Shown: positions 34,254 through 43,004 of the stretch, piece by piece | How positions within the stretch are numbered: position 1 is the stretch's first letter | Layout: each line of letters starts with the position of its first letter | Assembly: GCA_964245075.1 (NCBI GenBank) | Contig: CAXTLC010000011.1 | Span: forward strand, 8,275-72,274 | Direction of reading: 5' to 3' | DNA from: LMUY01 sp964245075 | Lineage (GTDB): Bacteria; Pseudomonadota; Alphaproteobacteria; Acetobacterales; Acetobacteraceae | Length of the DNA stretch: 64,000 nt | Position numbers and translations under genes: made by a program | Notes under the pieces: model-generated | What the model was told of the DNA's origin: nothing | Seen by the model: the letters and a program-made list of their open reading frames with translations, nothing else | Databases searched by the model: none

Positions 34254-35186
34254 TCAGTGCGTCGTCCAGCCCTTGTAGTCCTGCACGTTGCTGGCCGTGA
34301 CGAGGACGGGGTTCAGCAGCTCCGTCGGGTTGGCCGGCTTGACGCCGTCCAGGAGCTTCGCGCCGACCTGCACGGCCTTGCGGGCCATGCCGTATGGGTC
34401 CTGCGAGGACGAGGCCAGGATGTGGGTCTGCTTGTCCTTCAGCGCGGCCTCGATGTCCGGCGCGCCGTCCGTGCTGGTGATGAACAGGTCCTCGCGATGC
34501 AGCTGGCGCGCGGCCAGCGAGCAGCCGATCGCGGTGGGGTCGTTGATGGCGTACACGGCGTCTATGTGGGTCAGGCGGGTCAGAAGGCCCTGCATCACCG
34601 TGAACCCGCCGTCACGCGACCCCTTGGCGTCCTCGTTGTCGGACAGCACCTTGATGCCGGGCGACTTCTTGAACTCATCCTGGCAACCGCGCACACGGTC
34701 GATCACCGAGGAAACGTGCGGGCCGTTCACGATGACCACGTCGCCCTTGCCCGACAGCTTCTCGGCGATGAAGCGGCAGGCCTCGGCGCCCGCGGCCACG
34801 TTGTCGGTCATCACGGTCGCGTCCGCGCCTTGCGCCGCGACGTCCACCGCGACCACGGGAATGCCGGCCGCCTTGGCTTTGCGCACCGCGGGCGCGATCG
34901 CCTGCGAGTCGGCGGCATTGAGCACGATGAGATCGACGCCGGCCGAGATGAAGTTCTCGATCTGGGTGGATTGCTTGTTGAGGTCGTAGTCCGATGACAC
35001 CGAGGTGATCTTGGCCGCCGGGTTGACCGCGTGCGCCTCGTCGGTGACGCCCTTGATCACGGCCACGAAATAGGGGTTGCCGAGCGAGCCGACGGTGACG
35101 CCCACGCTGTTGAGCGGCTTGGCCGAGGCGGCTGCCGTGAAGGTGGCGGCCAATGCCAGGCCCATGGCGAATGCGGTGCTTCTCAT
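34254..35186 (-). CDS. Sugar ABC transporter substrate-binding protein (RbsB type)
   Basis: A 310-residue periplasmic binding protein of the ribose/galactose cluster (Peripla_BP_4). Signal peptide MRSTAFAMGLALAATFTAAASA, then VGVTVGSLGNPYFVAVIKGV, the hinge region VIVNGPHVSSVIDRVRGCQDEF and AVYAINDPTAIGCSLAARQL. GAGGG lies before the ATG. It is the last gene of a minus-strand ATPase-permease-binding protein operon. The sugar cannot be told from the sequence. Confidence 0.93.
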   Translation of the reverse strand: MRSTAFAMGLALAATFTAAASAKPLNSVGVTVGSLGNPYFVAVIKGVTDEAHAVNPAAKITSVSSDYDLNKQSTQIENFISAGVDLIVLNAADSQAIAPAVRKAKAAGIPVVAVDVAAQGADATVMTDNVAAGAEACRFIAEKLSGKGDVVIVNGPHVSSVIDRVRGCQDEFKKSPGIKVLSDNEDAKGSRDGGFTVMQGLLTRLTHIDAVYAINDPTAIGCSLAARQLHREDLFITSTDGAPDIEAALKDKQTHILASSSQDPYGMARKAVQVGAKLLDGVKPANPTELLNPVLVTASNVQDYKGWTTH

Positions 35187-35220
35187 TGCGCGTTCCCTCT
35201 ACCCGGCCGTTCACGCGGCC

Positions 35221-36207
35221 TTATGTCCTGGCGCCGCCTTGCAAGCGGAAGCGGTCGAGCGTGACCGCGGCGATGATCACGACGCCCTTGATAACGTACT
35301 GCCAAATGTCCGACACGCCAAGCAGGATCAGCCCGTTGCCCAGCACGGCGATGATGAGCGCGCCGATCAGCGTGCCCCAGATCGAGCCGGTGCCGCCGGT
35401 GAAGCTGGTGCCGCCCAGGATGGTGGCAGCGATCGCGTCCAGCTCGTAGCTCTGCCCCAGTTGCAAGCCGTTGGCCGCGTAGAGCCGGGACGCCGACATC
35501 ACGCCGCCCAACCCGGCCAGCCCGCCCGAGATCGTGTAAACGGCGAACAGCACCCGGCCCACCGCGATGCCGCTCAGGTGCGCCGCGTTCGCGTTGCCGC
35601 CGATCGCGTACACGCGCATCCCGAACACCGTGCGCCGCAGCGTGAACCACGAGGCCAGCACCACCGTGGCGGCGATGGCCACCAGCCAGGGGACGCCGAG
35701 CACGCTGTCGTTGCCGATGAAGGCGAACGGGAGGTCCGAGTTGAACACCGTCGTGTCGTCGCCGATCAGCCGCGCCAGCCCCCGCACCGCGGTCAGCGAG
35801 CCGAGCGTCACGATGAACGACGGCAGGCCCAGCAGCGCGATCAGGCTGGCGTTCAGCGCGCCGCACACGGCCCCCGCCCCCAGCCCGGCGGCGATGCCGA
35901 GCATCCCCCAGCCCGGGACGAGCGAGACGATCATCGCCGCCATCGCGGACGCGGCCAGGATGGAGCCCACCGAAAGGTCGATCCCGCCGGTCAGGATCAC
36001 GAAGGTCATCCCCGCCGCCAGCACGGTGTTGATCGAGGCCTGCTGCGCCACGATCGAGATGTTGCCGAGCGTGAAGAACCGGTCAGACAGCGCGCCGAAC
36101 AGCAGGCAGATCAGCACCAGCACGGGCAGCATCCCGATCACCTGCAACCGCAGCCGCAGCGTCCGCCGGAATGGCTGCCGGGGCGGCGCCGCGACGCCGC
36201 CGCTCAC
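35221..36207 (-). CDS. Sugar ABC transporter permease (RbsC type)
   Basis: A 328-residue inner-membrane permease with about eight to ten hydrophobic segments. The family core is FVILTGGIDLSVGSILAASAM, with GLPSFIVTLGSLTAVRGLARL and AATILGGTSFTGGTGSIWGTLIGA. Overlaps the ATPase gene by 4 bases upstream; the binding protein gene follows after 34 bases. Imports a monosaccharide together with its neighbours. Confidence 0.94.
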   Translation of the reverse strand: MSGGVAAPPRQPFRRTLRLRLQVIGMLPVLVLICLLFGALSDRFFTLGNISIVAQQASINTVLAAGMTFVILTGGIDLSVGSILAASAMAAMIVSLVPGWGMLGIAAGLGAGAVCGALNASLIALLGLPSFIVTLGSLTAVRGLARLIGDDTTVFNSDLPFAFIGNDSVLGVPWLVAIAATVVLASWFTLRRTVFGMRVYAIGGNANAAHLSGIAVGRVLFAVYTISGGLAGLGGVMSASRLYAANGLQLGQSYELDAIAATILGGTSFTGGTGSIWGTLIGALIIAVLGNGLILLGVSDIWQYVIKGVVIIAAVTLDRFRLQGGART

Positions 36208-37769
36208 GCCGCCCGCTCCATGCCGGGTCCGGAAAGGATGGCCATGATGGCCTCCTGCGTCACCGGGGTGCCCGCTTCCCCGGGCAGTTCACCCGCGATC
36301 CGGCCATCCCGCATCACCAGCACGCGGTCGCTCACGCCGATCACCTCCCCCATCTCGCTGGAAATGACCACCACGCCGCAGCCCGCGCGCGCCAGCTCGT
36401 CGATCAAGCGGTAGATCTCGGACTTGGCGCCGATGTCCACACCGCGCGTCGGCTCGTCCAGCACCAGCACGCGTGGGCCGGTTTCCAGCAGGCGGGCCAG
36501 CAGCACCTTCTGCTGGTTGCCGCCGGACAGGCTGCCGGCGGGGGTGGCGTCGCTGCCGGCACGCACCGACAAGCGCCGCATCGCGCCGGCGGCGCGGCGG
36601 CGGGCGGTCGCGCGGTCCAGCACGCCGGCCCGGGCATCGCGGCCGATCACATCCATGTTCACGTTCTCCCGCACCGACATATCGAGGTAGAGGCCGAGCG
36701 CCTTGCGGTCTTCGGTGAGGTAAACGAGGCCGCGCTCGATCGCCGTGGCCGGCCCGGCCGCCAACCCACGGCCCTCCAGGGCCACCTCGCCGCGCAGCCG
36801 CCGGTCAACCCCGCAGACCAGGCGCGCCAACTCGGTGCGTCCCGCACCGACCAGGCCCGCAATGCCCAGGACCTCGCCCGCACGCACGTGGAAGGAGCAG
36901 CCGTGCACGCGCTGCCCATCGGCCACGTCGCGCACTTGCAGCAGGACCGGGGGCACGCTGCCCCCCGCGCCGCCCGGCGTGCCGTGCGCCTTCTTGTAGA
37001 ACGACGAGAGGTCGCGGCCGACCATCATGCGGATCAGCGTTTGCGGCGTCAGCTCCGCGCGGGCCAGCGTGCCAACCGAGCGGCCGTCGCGCAGCACGCT
37101 GACGCGGTCCGCCAACTGGTCGATCTCCGCCATCCGGTGGCTGATGTAGATGATTGCCATCCCGTCCGCGCGCAATTGGCTCACGATGGCGAACAGCCGG
37201 TCCGTCTCGCGCGCGGACAGCGACGTGGTCGGCTCGTCCATGACCAGGATGCGGGCATCGGCCATCAGCGCGCGGGCAATCTCCACCAACTGCCGCTCGG
37301 CGATGGACAGGGCGCCGACGAGGCTGCCGGGTCCGAACGTGACGCCGAGCCGGGTCAGCGCCGGGGCGCACCGTGCGGCCATGGCGGCACGGTCAACCAG
37401 CCCGTAGCGGCGCGGCTCGCGACCCAGGAAGATGTTCTCGGCCACCGTCAGGTTGGGCGAAAGCACCAGCTCCTGGTAGATCGTCACCACGCCGAGCGCA
37501 CGGGCTGCGGCCGGGCTGCGGATGGTCACCGGCTGGCCGGCGATGCGAATGCTGCCGCCTGCGTCCGGGTGGTGCACGCCGGAGAGGATCTTCATCAGCG
37601 TGGATTTGCCAGCGCCGTTCTCCCCCATCAGCGCATGGACCTCGCCAGGCCATGCCGAGAACGACACGCCGGACAGCGCACGGGTGCTGCCGAACGTCTT
37701 GCCGATGTCTTGCATCTGCAACACGGGCATTTCGGATTGTGGGGCGGGTTCGGCGTGCATGGCGCTCAT
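36204..37769 (-). CDS. Sugar ABC transporter ATP-binding protein (RbsA type, double ATPase)
   Basis: A 521-residue protein with two ABC modules. The first has Walker A ALMGENGAGKSTLMKIL, signature LSIAERQLVEIARAL and ILVMDEPTTSLSARETDRLF. The second has the degenerate P-loop GIAGLVGAGRTELARLV and the signature LSGGNQQKVLLARLL. The degenerate second P-loop is normal for RbsA/MglA proteins. ATG at 37769 (MSAMHAEP) is chosen; the frame remains open upstream but without conserved sequence. First gene of the operon. Confidence 0.94.
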   Translation of the reverse strand: MSAMHAEPAPQSEMPVLQMQDIGKTFGSTRALSGVSFSAWPGEVHALMGENGAGKSTLMKILSGVHHPDAGGSIRIAGQPVTIRSPAAARALGVVTIYQELVLSPNLTVAENIFLGREPRRYGLVDRAAMAARCAPALTRLGVTFGPGSLVGALSIAERQLVEIARALMADARILVMDEPTTSLSARETDRLFAIVSQLRADGMAIIYISHRMAEIDQLADRVSVLRDGRSVGTLARAELTPQTLIRMMVGRDLSSFYKKAHGTPGGAGGSVPPVLLQVRDVADGQRVHGCSFHVRAGEVLGIAGLVGAGRTELARLVCGVDRRLRGEVALEGRGLAAGPATAIERGLVYLTEDRKALGLYLDMSVRENVNMDVIGRDARAGVLDRATARRRAAGAMRRLSVRAGSDATPAGSLSGGNQQKVLLARLLETGPRVLVLDEPTRGVDIGAKSEIYRLIDELARAGCGVVVISSEMGEVIGVSDRVLVMRDGRIAGELPGEAGTPVTQEAIMAILSGPGMERAA

Positions 37770-38116
37770 TCTTGGTGCGCTTGTTTGTGCCACCCTAAGC
37801 CGCTTTGATGCCAGTGGGCCAGGGCAGATCGTCCAAACAGGCGAAAGGCTCGCGGGATGCGTGGGCCCGGCGCGCGGGCATGTGCCGGGCGGGGCCTTCT
37901 CGACCGTGTGCTCGCCGGCGCCCTGCGCGGCGCCGTCCTGTGCGCCCGCGCCACGATCTGGCACCGCCTGGCAGCGACGGTGGCGGGTTGCAGGTTCCGC
38001 AAGGCGCATCGCTGCCGGCTGGGGAGGCGAGCAACGCCGGGCGCCTGCTGCGACCCGGAACACACGAAGAAGACAGGCGAGTTAGGCACTGCCTACGTCG
38101 TCACCATGGCGGCGGC
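37770..38116. other. Intergenic region upstream of the sugar ABC operon
   Basis: A 347-base stretch between the sugar ABC operon start and the end of the MCE operon, both on the minus strand. It should hold the sugar operon promoter close to 37770-37850. I see no convincing gene, tRNA or strong hairpin; open frames here lack recognisable protein character. Confidence 0.5.
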
Positions 38117-38719
38117 TCACCGTCTCGGCAGCCCGCCCGCGACCCGCTGCTCCACGTTCGCCAGCAGGCGAGCCACCGCTTCCCGGCCGGAGCCAGCGGT
38201 CTCGGGCGCGCCGGAACCCGGCAACGGCGCCTCCGCCGCCACCTCCGCTTGCAGCAGCACCCGCACCGGCGCGGGCCGCAAATCCAGCAGCACCAGGCCC
38301 AGCGAGGCGCGGCTGACGCGCCCTGCGGGCAGGGCGAGCAGAGTCAACAGCTCACCCTCCAGCGCCAGGTCGGCCCGGGCGCGGCTGCCCGGCGCCAGCA
38401 CGGCCCCGAACAGCCCGGCAGCGCCGAGCCAGCGGCGCAGCGCGTCTTCCACCGCGTCGGCCGGCGGCACGCTCCATTCCTCGTAGAAGTGGGTGCGGAT
38501 GCTGCCATCGGCTTGCAGCACCTCCAGCCCGCGTGCGTCCAAGCCGGGCGCCGCCCGCAGGGTGCGAACCAGCAGCACCGGGCCGCCGGGGCGGGGCGGC
38601 AAGGCCACTGGACGGCGAGGGTCCAGCGGCCATTCCCGCTTCTCCAGGTACGGCCGGTTCGGCAGGATGCTGCACCCCGCCAGAACGGCCGGGGCGGCGA
38701 GCAGCGCCCGGCGGTTCAC
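38117..38719 (-). CDS. ABC-type transport auxiliary lipoprotein (PqiC/DUF330-like)
   Basis: A 200-residue lipoprotein: MNRRALLAAPAVLAGCSIL has a lipobox with the acylated cysteine at 16. The body resembles the ABC_trans_aux family (HFYEEWSVPPADAVEDALRRWL, then ARADLALEGELLTL). These proteins sit in the outer membrane or periplasm as accessory subunits of MCE/Pqi lipid transporters. It closes the operon permease-ATPase-MlaD-lipoprotein and overlaps the MlaD gene by 4 bases, which supports the role. Confidence 0.88.
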   Translation of the reverse strand: MNRRALLAAPAVLAGCSILPNRPYLEKREWPLDPRRPVALPPRPGGPVLLVRTLRAAPGLDARGLEVLQADGSIRTHFYEEWSVPPADAVEDALRRWLGAAGLFGAVLAPGSRARADLALEGELLTLLALPAGRVSRASLGLVLLDLRPAPVRVLLQAEVAAEAPLPGSGAPETAGSGREAVARLLANVEQRVAGGLPRR

Positions 38720-39723
38720 CGGTCCCTGCTTCGCGGCGGCGGACCGCCGAACACCACCTGGCCCGGGTCCCGGCGCAGCGACTCGCTGGCTTCCCGCAAC
38801 GTCGCCGCGGCGGTCCGCGCATCCCGCAGAATCGGCACCAGCCCGGCTTCCAGGTCCGCCGAGCCGGTGTCCGCCCGGCGCGCCACCGCGTCCAGCGAGG
38901 CGAGCAGTTGCGGCAGCCTGGCGGTGGCCTGGGTCAGCCGGTCGGCCGCAGCCGTGGCGGCGCGCATCAGGTCCCGCGTCTGCGGCCCCTGTGCCAGGGT
39001 GCGCGCGGCCGTCAGCGTTTGCCGCAGTTCGGCCGCCAGCTCCGGCACGTCCGCGTCCGTCAGCGCCGTTTGCAGCGCGCGCAACGTGCCGTGGGCCTGC
39101 GCCAGCATGGCCGGCACGTCTCCGTCGCGCAGCGTGCCGCGAAGCTCATGGATCAATCCCTGGGCGCCCTCCGCCAGGCCGACGAAATCCACCTGCTGAA
39201 GCTTGGCCAGCAGCACCGTCGCAGAATCCTGCACCTGGCTCAGCGTGGAAGGGACGGATGGGACGTACTCGTATCGCGGCGTCCAAGGCACGGCGAGCGG
39301 CGGGTAGCGCGCAGCGTCGAAGAAATCCAGCTCGACGTAGCTCTGCCCGGTCAACCCCTGCGGCGCGATGCGGGCGCGCAACCCCTGGGCAACCGCGGCG
39401 GCGTTCGGCGGCTGTCCCACCCGGGTCGTGTCCACCTCGAAGCGGACCAGCACGGTGCGGAGGGTGGAAAGGCGGATCGCCTCCGGCTGCCCCCGGCCAT
39501 ATTCGGCGCTGGTCAGCCCGATCTGCGTGACGGCGCCGATGGCGACGCCGCGGTACTTGACCGGCGTGCCCACGTCGAGTCCCTGCACGCTGTCCCGGAA
39601 ATACGTCTCGTAGCCCTGGGCATGCCGGATCTGGTTGCCGCTGAGGAACAGCACCGCCCCGGTGACCAGAACGACCGCCGCCACGGCCAGCAGGCCGACC
39701 CGGAGATACACGCCCCGCATCAA
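38716..39723 (-). CDS. MlaD/MCE-domain lipid transport protein
   Basis: A 335-residue substrate-binding component of a Mla-like lipid transporter. One N-terminal anchor (VGLLAVAAVVLVTGAVLFL, about residues 8-26), then an MCE domain (YETYFRDSVQGLDVGTPVKYRGVAIGAV as YFRDSVQGLDVGTPVKYRG) and a long alpha-helical tail rich in Ala, Leu and Arg. Such tails form the needle or tunnel of MCE hexamers. Overlaps the ATPase and lipoprotein genes by 4 bases on either side. Confidence 0.93.
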   Translation of the reverse strand: MMRGVYLRVGLLAVAAVVLVTGAVLFLSGNQIRHAQGYETYFRDSVQGLDVGTPVKYRGVAIGAVTQIGLTSAEYGRGQPEAIRLSTLRTVLVRFEVDTTRVGQPPNAAAVAQGLRARIAPQGLTGQSYVELDFFDAARYPPLAVPWTPRYEYVPSVPSTLSQVQDSATVLLAKLQQVDFVGLAEGAQGLIHELRGTLRDGDVPAMLAQAHGTLRALQTALTDADVPELAAELRQTLTAARTLAQGPQTRDLMRAATAAADRLTQATARLPQLLASLDAVARRADTGSADLEAGLVPILRDARTAAATLREASESLRRDPGQVVFGGPPPRSRDR

Positions 39724-40457
39724 GCGGCCTCCCGCCGGAAGAAGGCGCGCACCGCCGGGTCGCTGCTGCCGCTGGCGAGCGCGCGCGGGTCCCCGGTGGC
39801 CGCGACGCCCCCCGTGGTGCGGTCCAGCATCAGGCAGCGGTCCGCGATCGCCATGACGGACGCGATCTCGTGCGTCACCACGACGAAGGTGGCGCCCAGC
39901 ATGTCGCGCAGCCGCAGGATGAGCTGGTCCAGCCCAGCCGAGATCACCGGGTCAAGCCCGGCGGAAGGCTCGTCCAGGAACAGCAGCGGCGGGTCCAGCG
40001 CCAGCGCGCGGGCGATGCCGGCCCGCTTGGCCATGCCGCCGGAAATCTCCGCGGGGCGCAGCGCGGCGGCGTCCGCCAGGCCCACCTGCGCCAGCTTGAC
40101 CCTCGCCACGGCGGCGCAGGCATCGGCCGGCAGGGCGGTCAGCGTTTGCAGCGGCAGCATGACGTTCTCCAGCAGCGACAGCGAGCCGAACAGCGCGCCG
40201 GATTGGAACATGACGCCGATCTGCCGCCGCACCGCATCCATCTCCGCGCCGACATCGTGCCCCAGCACCCGGATGCGGCCGGCCGTGGGCGGCAGCAGCC
40301 CGACCATCTGGCGCAACAGGGTGGACTTGCCGCTGCCGGAGCCGCCCAGGATGGCGAACACCTCCCCGCGCGCGACGGTGAGGTCGACGCCTGCGAACAC
40401 GGTGCGGTCGCCGAAGCGCTGCGCCAACCCCCATGCCTCGACGGCGGGCGCGCTCAA
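39720..40457 (-). CDS. ABC transporter ATP-binding protein (MlaF type)
   Basis: A 245-residue ATPase: Walker A ILGGSGSGKSTLLRQM (about residues 35-50), VMFQSGALFGSLSLLENV typical of MlaF, signature EISGGMAKRAGIARAL, Walker B LLFLDEPSAGLDPVIS and switch VVTHEIASVMAI. TTG at 40457 is taken as the start because it overlaps the permease stop (TTGA) and precedes the first conserved strand; the frame upstream lies inside the permease gene. Confidence 0.92.
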   Translation of the reverse strand: MSAPAVEAWGLAQRFGDRTVFAGVDLTVARGEVFAILGGSGSGKSTLLRQMVGLLPPTAGRIRVLGHDVGAEMDAVRRQIGVMFQSGALFGSLSLLENVMLPLQTLTALPADACAAVARVKLAQVGLADAAALRPAEISGGMAKRAGIARALALDPPLLFLDEPSAGLDPVISAGLDQLILRLRDMLGATFVVVTHEIASVMAIADRCLMLDRTTGGVAATGDPRALASGSSDPAVRAFFRREAA

Positions 40458-41503
40458 CGGCCCAACCGGTAGAACAGCACGGCGAACACCCCGTCCAGCG
40501 CCACCGTGGCGACGATGCCGCCCACCACCGCGGCGGTGGCGGCGCGGCCGACCGCGCGCGGGTCTGTCCCGGCGCCCAGCCCGGCGCGGCAGCCGATGCC
40601 GGCCACGGCGGCGCCGAAGCACACCACCTTGAACAGGCCGCCCCACAGGTCGCGCCCGTGCACCGCCCGCAGCAACTGCGAGCCGACCGCGGCCGGCGCG
40701 AACCCGAATGCCAGCATCACCGTCAGCATGCCGAGCAGGCCCGCCAGTTCCAGGAACAGCGTCAGCACGGGGATCACCAGCACGGCCGCCAGCAGCCGCG
40801 GCAGCACCAGCATCGTCATCGGGCTGATGCCCATCACCTCCAGCGCGGCCACCTCCTCGTTCACCCTCATGGTGCCGAGTTCGGCGGCAAAAGCGGACCC
40901 GGTGCGCCCGGCCAGGATCACCGCGGCCAGCAGCGGCCCCAGTTCCCGCAGCAGGGACAAGCCGACCAGGTTCACGATGAAGAGGTCCGCGCCGAAGCGC
41001 CGCAGCGGCACCGAGGACTGGAACGCCAGGATCAGCCCCACCAGGTAGCCCACCAGCAGCACCAGGGGGATGGCCTGGAACCCGGCCTCGTCCATCGTTT
41101 GGAGCAGGTCCCCCGCCCGGACCTGGCGGCGCCGGCGCGGCAGCAGGGCGACGGCGACCAGGCTCTCGCCGCCGAACGCGATGGCGTCCGCGGCGCGGCG
41201 CAGGGCGGCAAGCCCCAGCCCGGTGAACGTCCAGCGATGCGGCAGCGCCGCCGCCGCCGCCGCCGGGGCGGCCCCTACCTGCGCCACGAGGTCCGCCACC
41301 GCCGCGCTGGCGCCGCGCAGGCTGGCCTGGCCATGCCGTGCCAAGGCGGCGGCCAGCAGCGCGGCCCCGGCCGTGTCCACGCCGCTCGCCTCCGTCACGT
41401 CCAGCACGAGCGGCCGGCCCCGCGCCGCGCCTGCCGCGCGCAGCGTGCCGTGCCACAGCCGGGCCGCACCTGCCCCGTCCAGCGTTCCGCGCAGCGCGAG
41501 CAC
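40454..41503 (-). CDS. STAS domain-MlaE permease fusion
   Basis: A 349-residue protein. The first 85 residues look like a STAS domain (LVLDVTEASGVDTAGAALLAAALARHG), the part that in E. coli is the separate MlaB protein. The remainder is a MlaE-type permease with about five membrane spans and the core LLRELGPLLAAVILAGRTGSAFAAELGTMRVNEEVAAL (seen as LLRELGPLLAAVILAGRTG and SAFAAELGTMRVNEEVAAL). The likely start is GTG at 41503; the frame is open a little further upstream without an ATG. Together with the downstream genes it forms a full MCE importer/exporter complex. Confidence 0.92.
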   Translation of the reverse strand: MLALRGTLDGAGAARLWHGTLRAAGAARGRPLVLDVTEASGVDTAGAALLAAALARHGQASLRGASAAVADLVAQVGAAPAAAAAALPHRWTFTGLGLAALRRAADAIAFGGESLVAVALLPRRRRQVRAGDLLQTMDEAGFQAIPLVLLVGYLVGLILAFQSSVPLRRFGADLFIVNLVGLSLLRELGPLLAAVILAGRTGSAFAAELGTMRVNEEVAALEVMGISPMTMLVLPRLLAAVLVIPVLTLFLELAGLLGMLTVMLAFGFAPAAVGSQLLRAVHGRDLWGGLFKVVCFGAAVAGIGCRAGLGAGTDPRAVGRAATAAVVGGIVATVALDGVFAVLFYRLGR

Positions 41504-41538
41504 GCCGGGCGTGATGGCCAGGTTCGGCGCCGCGGGGG

Positions 41539-42573
41539 TTAATGCGCCAGCCAGGCGTCGAACCGTTGGCCGAGCTTGTCGCCGTTCTCGCGCCAGAACT
41601 GCTCGTCCACCAGCAGCCCGGCCGCCAGGTTGGCCGGCGCGGACGGCGAGATGGCCAGTTGCTCGGGCCGCAGCAGCTCATTGGCGCCTTTCGCGGTCGG
41701 CCCGTACGGGATGGCCGCGGCGAGGTTGGCCTGGCGCGCCGGGTCACCCATGAATGCGAGCAGCCGCCCTGCATCGGCGCCGTTCGGACTGCCCTTCATC
41801 ACCACCCAGGACCGCACGCTGGTCAGGCTGCCGGTCCATTGCGCGCCGAGGTGCCGCTGCCCTCCGCCATTGACGTCCGCGACGGCGACGCTGTCCGCGC
41901 TGCACATCAGCACCTCGCCGGAAACCAGGAACTGCGCCGCCGACGCTTCCGGGGTCCACCAGACCAGGTACGGCTTGATCTGGTCCAGCTTGCGGAACGC
42001 CCGGTCCACGCCGTCGTCGGTCCGCAGCGTGCGGTAAACATCCGTGGGCGCCACGCCGTCGGCCAGCAGCGCGATTTCCAGGTTGCTGCGGGCGCCCCGG
42101 CGCAGGCCGCGCTTGCCTGGGTAACGCGCGACGTCCCAGAAGTCCGCCCAGGCGGGGGTGGAGGGGAACTTGTCATGATCCCAGGCCAGCACGAGGCTGC
42201 TCACCACGGCGCCCACGCCGCAATCGGTGACGGCGAGCGGCAGGTAATGGTCACGGCCGCCCAGCCCGGGCCAGTCCAGCTTGTCGAACAGCCCGTCCTC
42301 GCACCCCGTCAGCAGCTCATCCGCGGAAACCAGCACCAGGTCCCAATCGTCCGGCCCGCCATTGATCCGGCTGCGCAGGGTCCCAAGCCCGCCAGGCCAA
42401 TTCCGAACATCCAGTTCCGCGCCTGTCGCGGCGGTGTACGGCGCGAACAGCACGTTGTTCATCGCGTGCTGCAAGGTGACGCCGCGACCGACGACCGTCA
42501 GCTCCCGGGCGGCAGCAGCGGGGCCGGCGAGGCCCCCGCATAGCGCAGCAGCCAACAGCAAGCGGGGCGTCAT
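41539..42573 (-). CDS. PotD-like extracellular solute-binding protein (orphan)
   Basis: A 344-residue periplasmic binding protein of the polyamine/iron-type cluster. Signal peptide MTPRLLLAAALCGGLAGPAAA, then YTAATGAELDVRNW, DWDLVLVSADELL, WADFWDVARYPGKRGLRRGA and YLVWWTPEASAAQFLVSGEV, all typical of PotD/PotF relatives. There is no PotA/B/C-type permease nearby; instead it lies 35 bases upstream of the STAS-MlaE gene on the same strand. Start ATG at 42573 (a TTG precedes it). Ligand unknown; it may serve a transporter encoded elsewhere. Confidence 0.88.
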   Translation of the reverse strand: MTPRLLLAAALCGGLAGPAAAARELTVVGRGVTLQHAMNNVLFAPYTAATGAELDVRNWPGGLGTLRSRINGGPDDWDLVLVSADELLTGCEDGLFDKLDWPGLGGRDHYLPLAVTDCGVGAVVSSLVLAWDHDKFPSTPAWADFWDVARYPGKRGLRRGARSNLEIALLADGVAPTDVYRTLRTDDGVDRAFRKLDQIKPYLVWWTPEASAAQFLVSGEVLMCSADSVAVADVNGGGQRHLGAQWTGSLTSVRSWVVMKGSPNGADAGRLLAFMGDPARQANLAAAIPYGPTAKGANELLRPEQLAISPSAPANLAAGLLVDEQFWRENGDKLGQRFDAWLAH

Positions 42574-42635
42574 CAAGCGGTAGGTCCTGGCCGGAATGGG
42601 TGGGGGGACCCTAACGTCGCAGCAACCCGTCTAGC

Positions 42636-42661
42636 AACCCGGCCTCCCCGCCGGCCGGGTT
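42636..42661. repeat. Perfect inverted repeat in divergent gap
   Basis: AACCCGGCC (42636-42644) and GGCCGGGTT (42653-42661) are perfectly complementary with an 8-base spacer. They lie between two divergent genes, so a terminator role is not expected; an operator or a small REP-like element is more likely. Confidence 0.4.
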
Positions 42662-42742
42662 GGAATTTCGCGGGGCGGGCAACCCCGATCACACTCTCGC
42701 GTTCTGCCGCCACCCCCGATTGCACAAACAGGAGCCTGACAC

Positions 42743-43000
42743 ATGGCCGCTTCTTTCGACGCCGATGACGCCCAGGCGCAGATTCAGGCGCTCCGCAAGC
42801 AGGTCAACCAGCTCATGGGCGAGCGCGTCACCCCCGTGCTGAGCGACGCGGCTGACCGTGCGCAGACGGCGGCGAAGCAGGCCACCGACTACACCCGTGA
42901 TCAGGCCGATGCCGTGGCCGAGCAGGTCCGCGGCCGTCCGTTGATCGCGATTGCGCTGGCAGGCGCAGTGGGTTACGTGCTCGGCCGCTTCGTGCGCTGA
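42743..43000 (+). CDS. DUF883-like (YqjD/ElaB-type) small membrane-anchored protein
   Basis: An 85-residue protein. A helical, charged N-terminal part (IQALRKQVNQLMGERVTPVLSD, given as positions 14-35) is followed by a C-terminal membrane anchor, PLIAIALAGAVGYVLGRFVR, whose glycine-rich GYVLGRFVR ending is the family hallmark. E. coli relatives attach ribosomes to the inner membrane in stationary phase. AGGAG is 9 bases before the ATG. Followed 4 bases later by a small membrane protein, the usual pair. Confidence 0.85.
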   Translation: MAASFDADDAQAQIQALRKQVNQLMGERVTPVLSDAADRAQTAAKQATDYTRDQADAVAEQVRGRPLIAIALAGAVGYVLGRFVR

Positions 43001-43004
43001 TCCG

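Noticed and set aside
37805..39199. Plus-strand open frame of about 460 codons across the sugar-operon upstream region and the MCE genes
   Set aside because: It runs antisense to the lipoprotein and MlaD genes and its translation is Arg/Pro/Ala-rich without domains.
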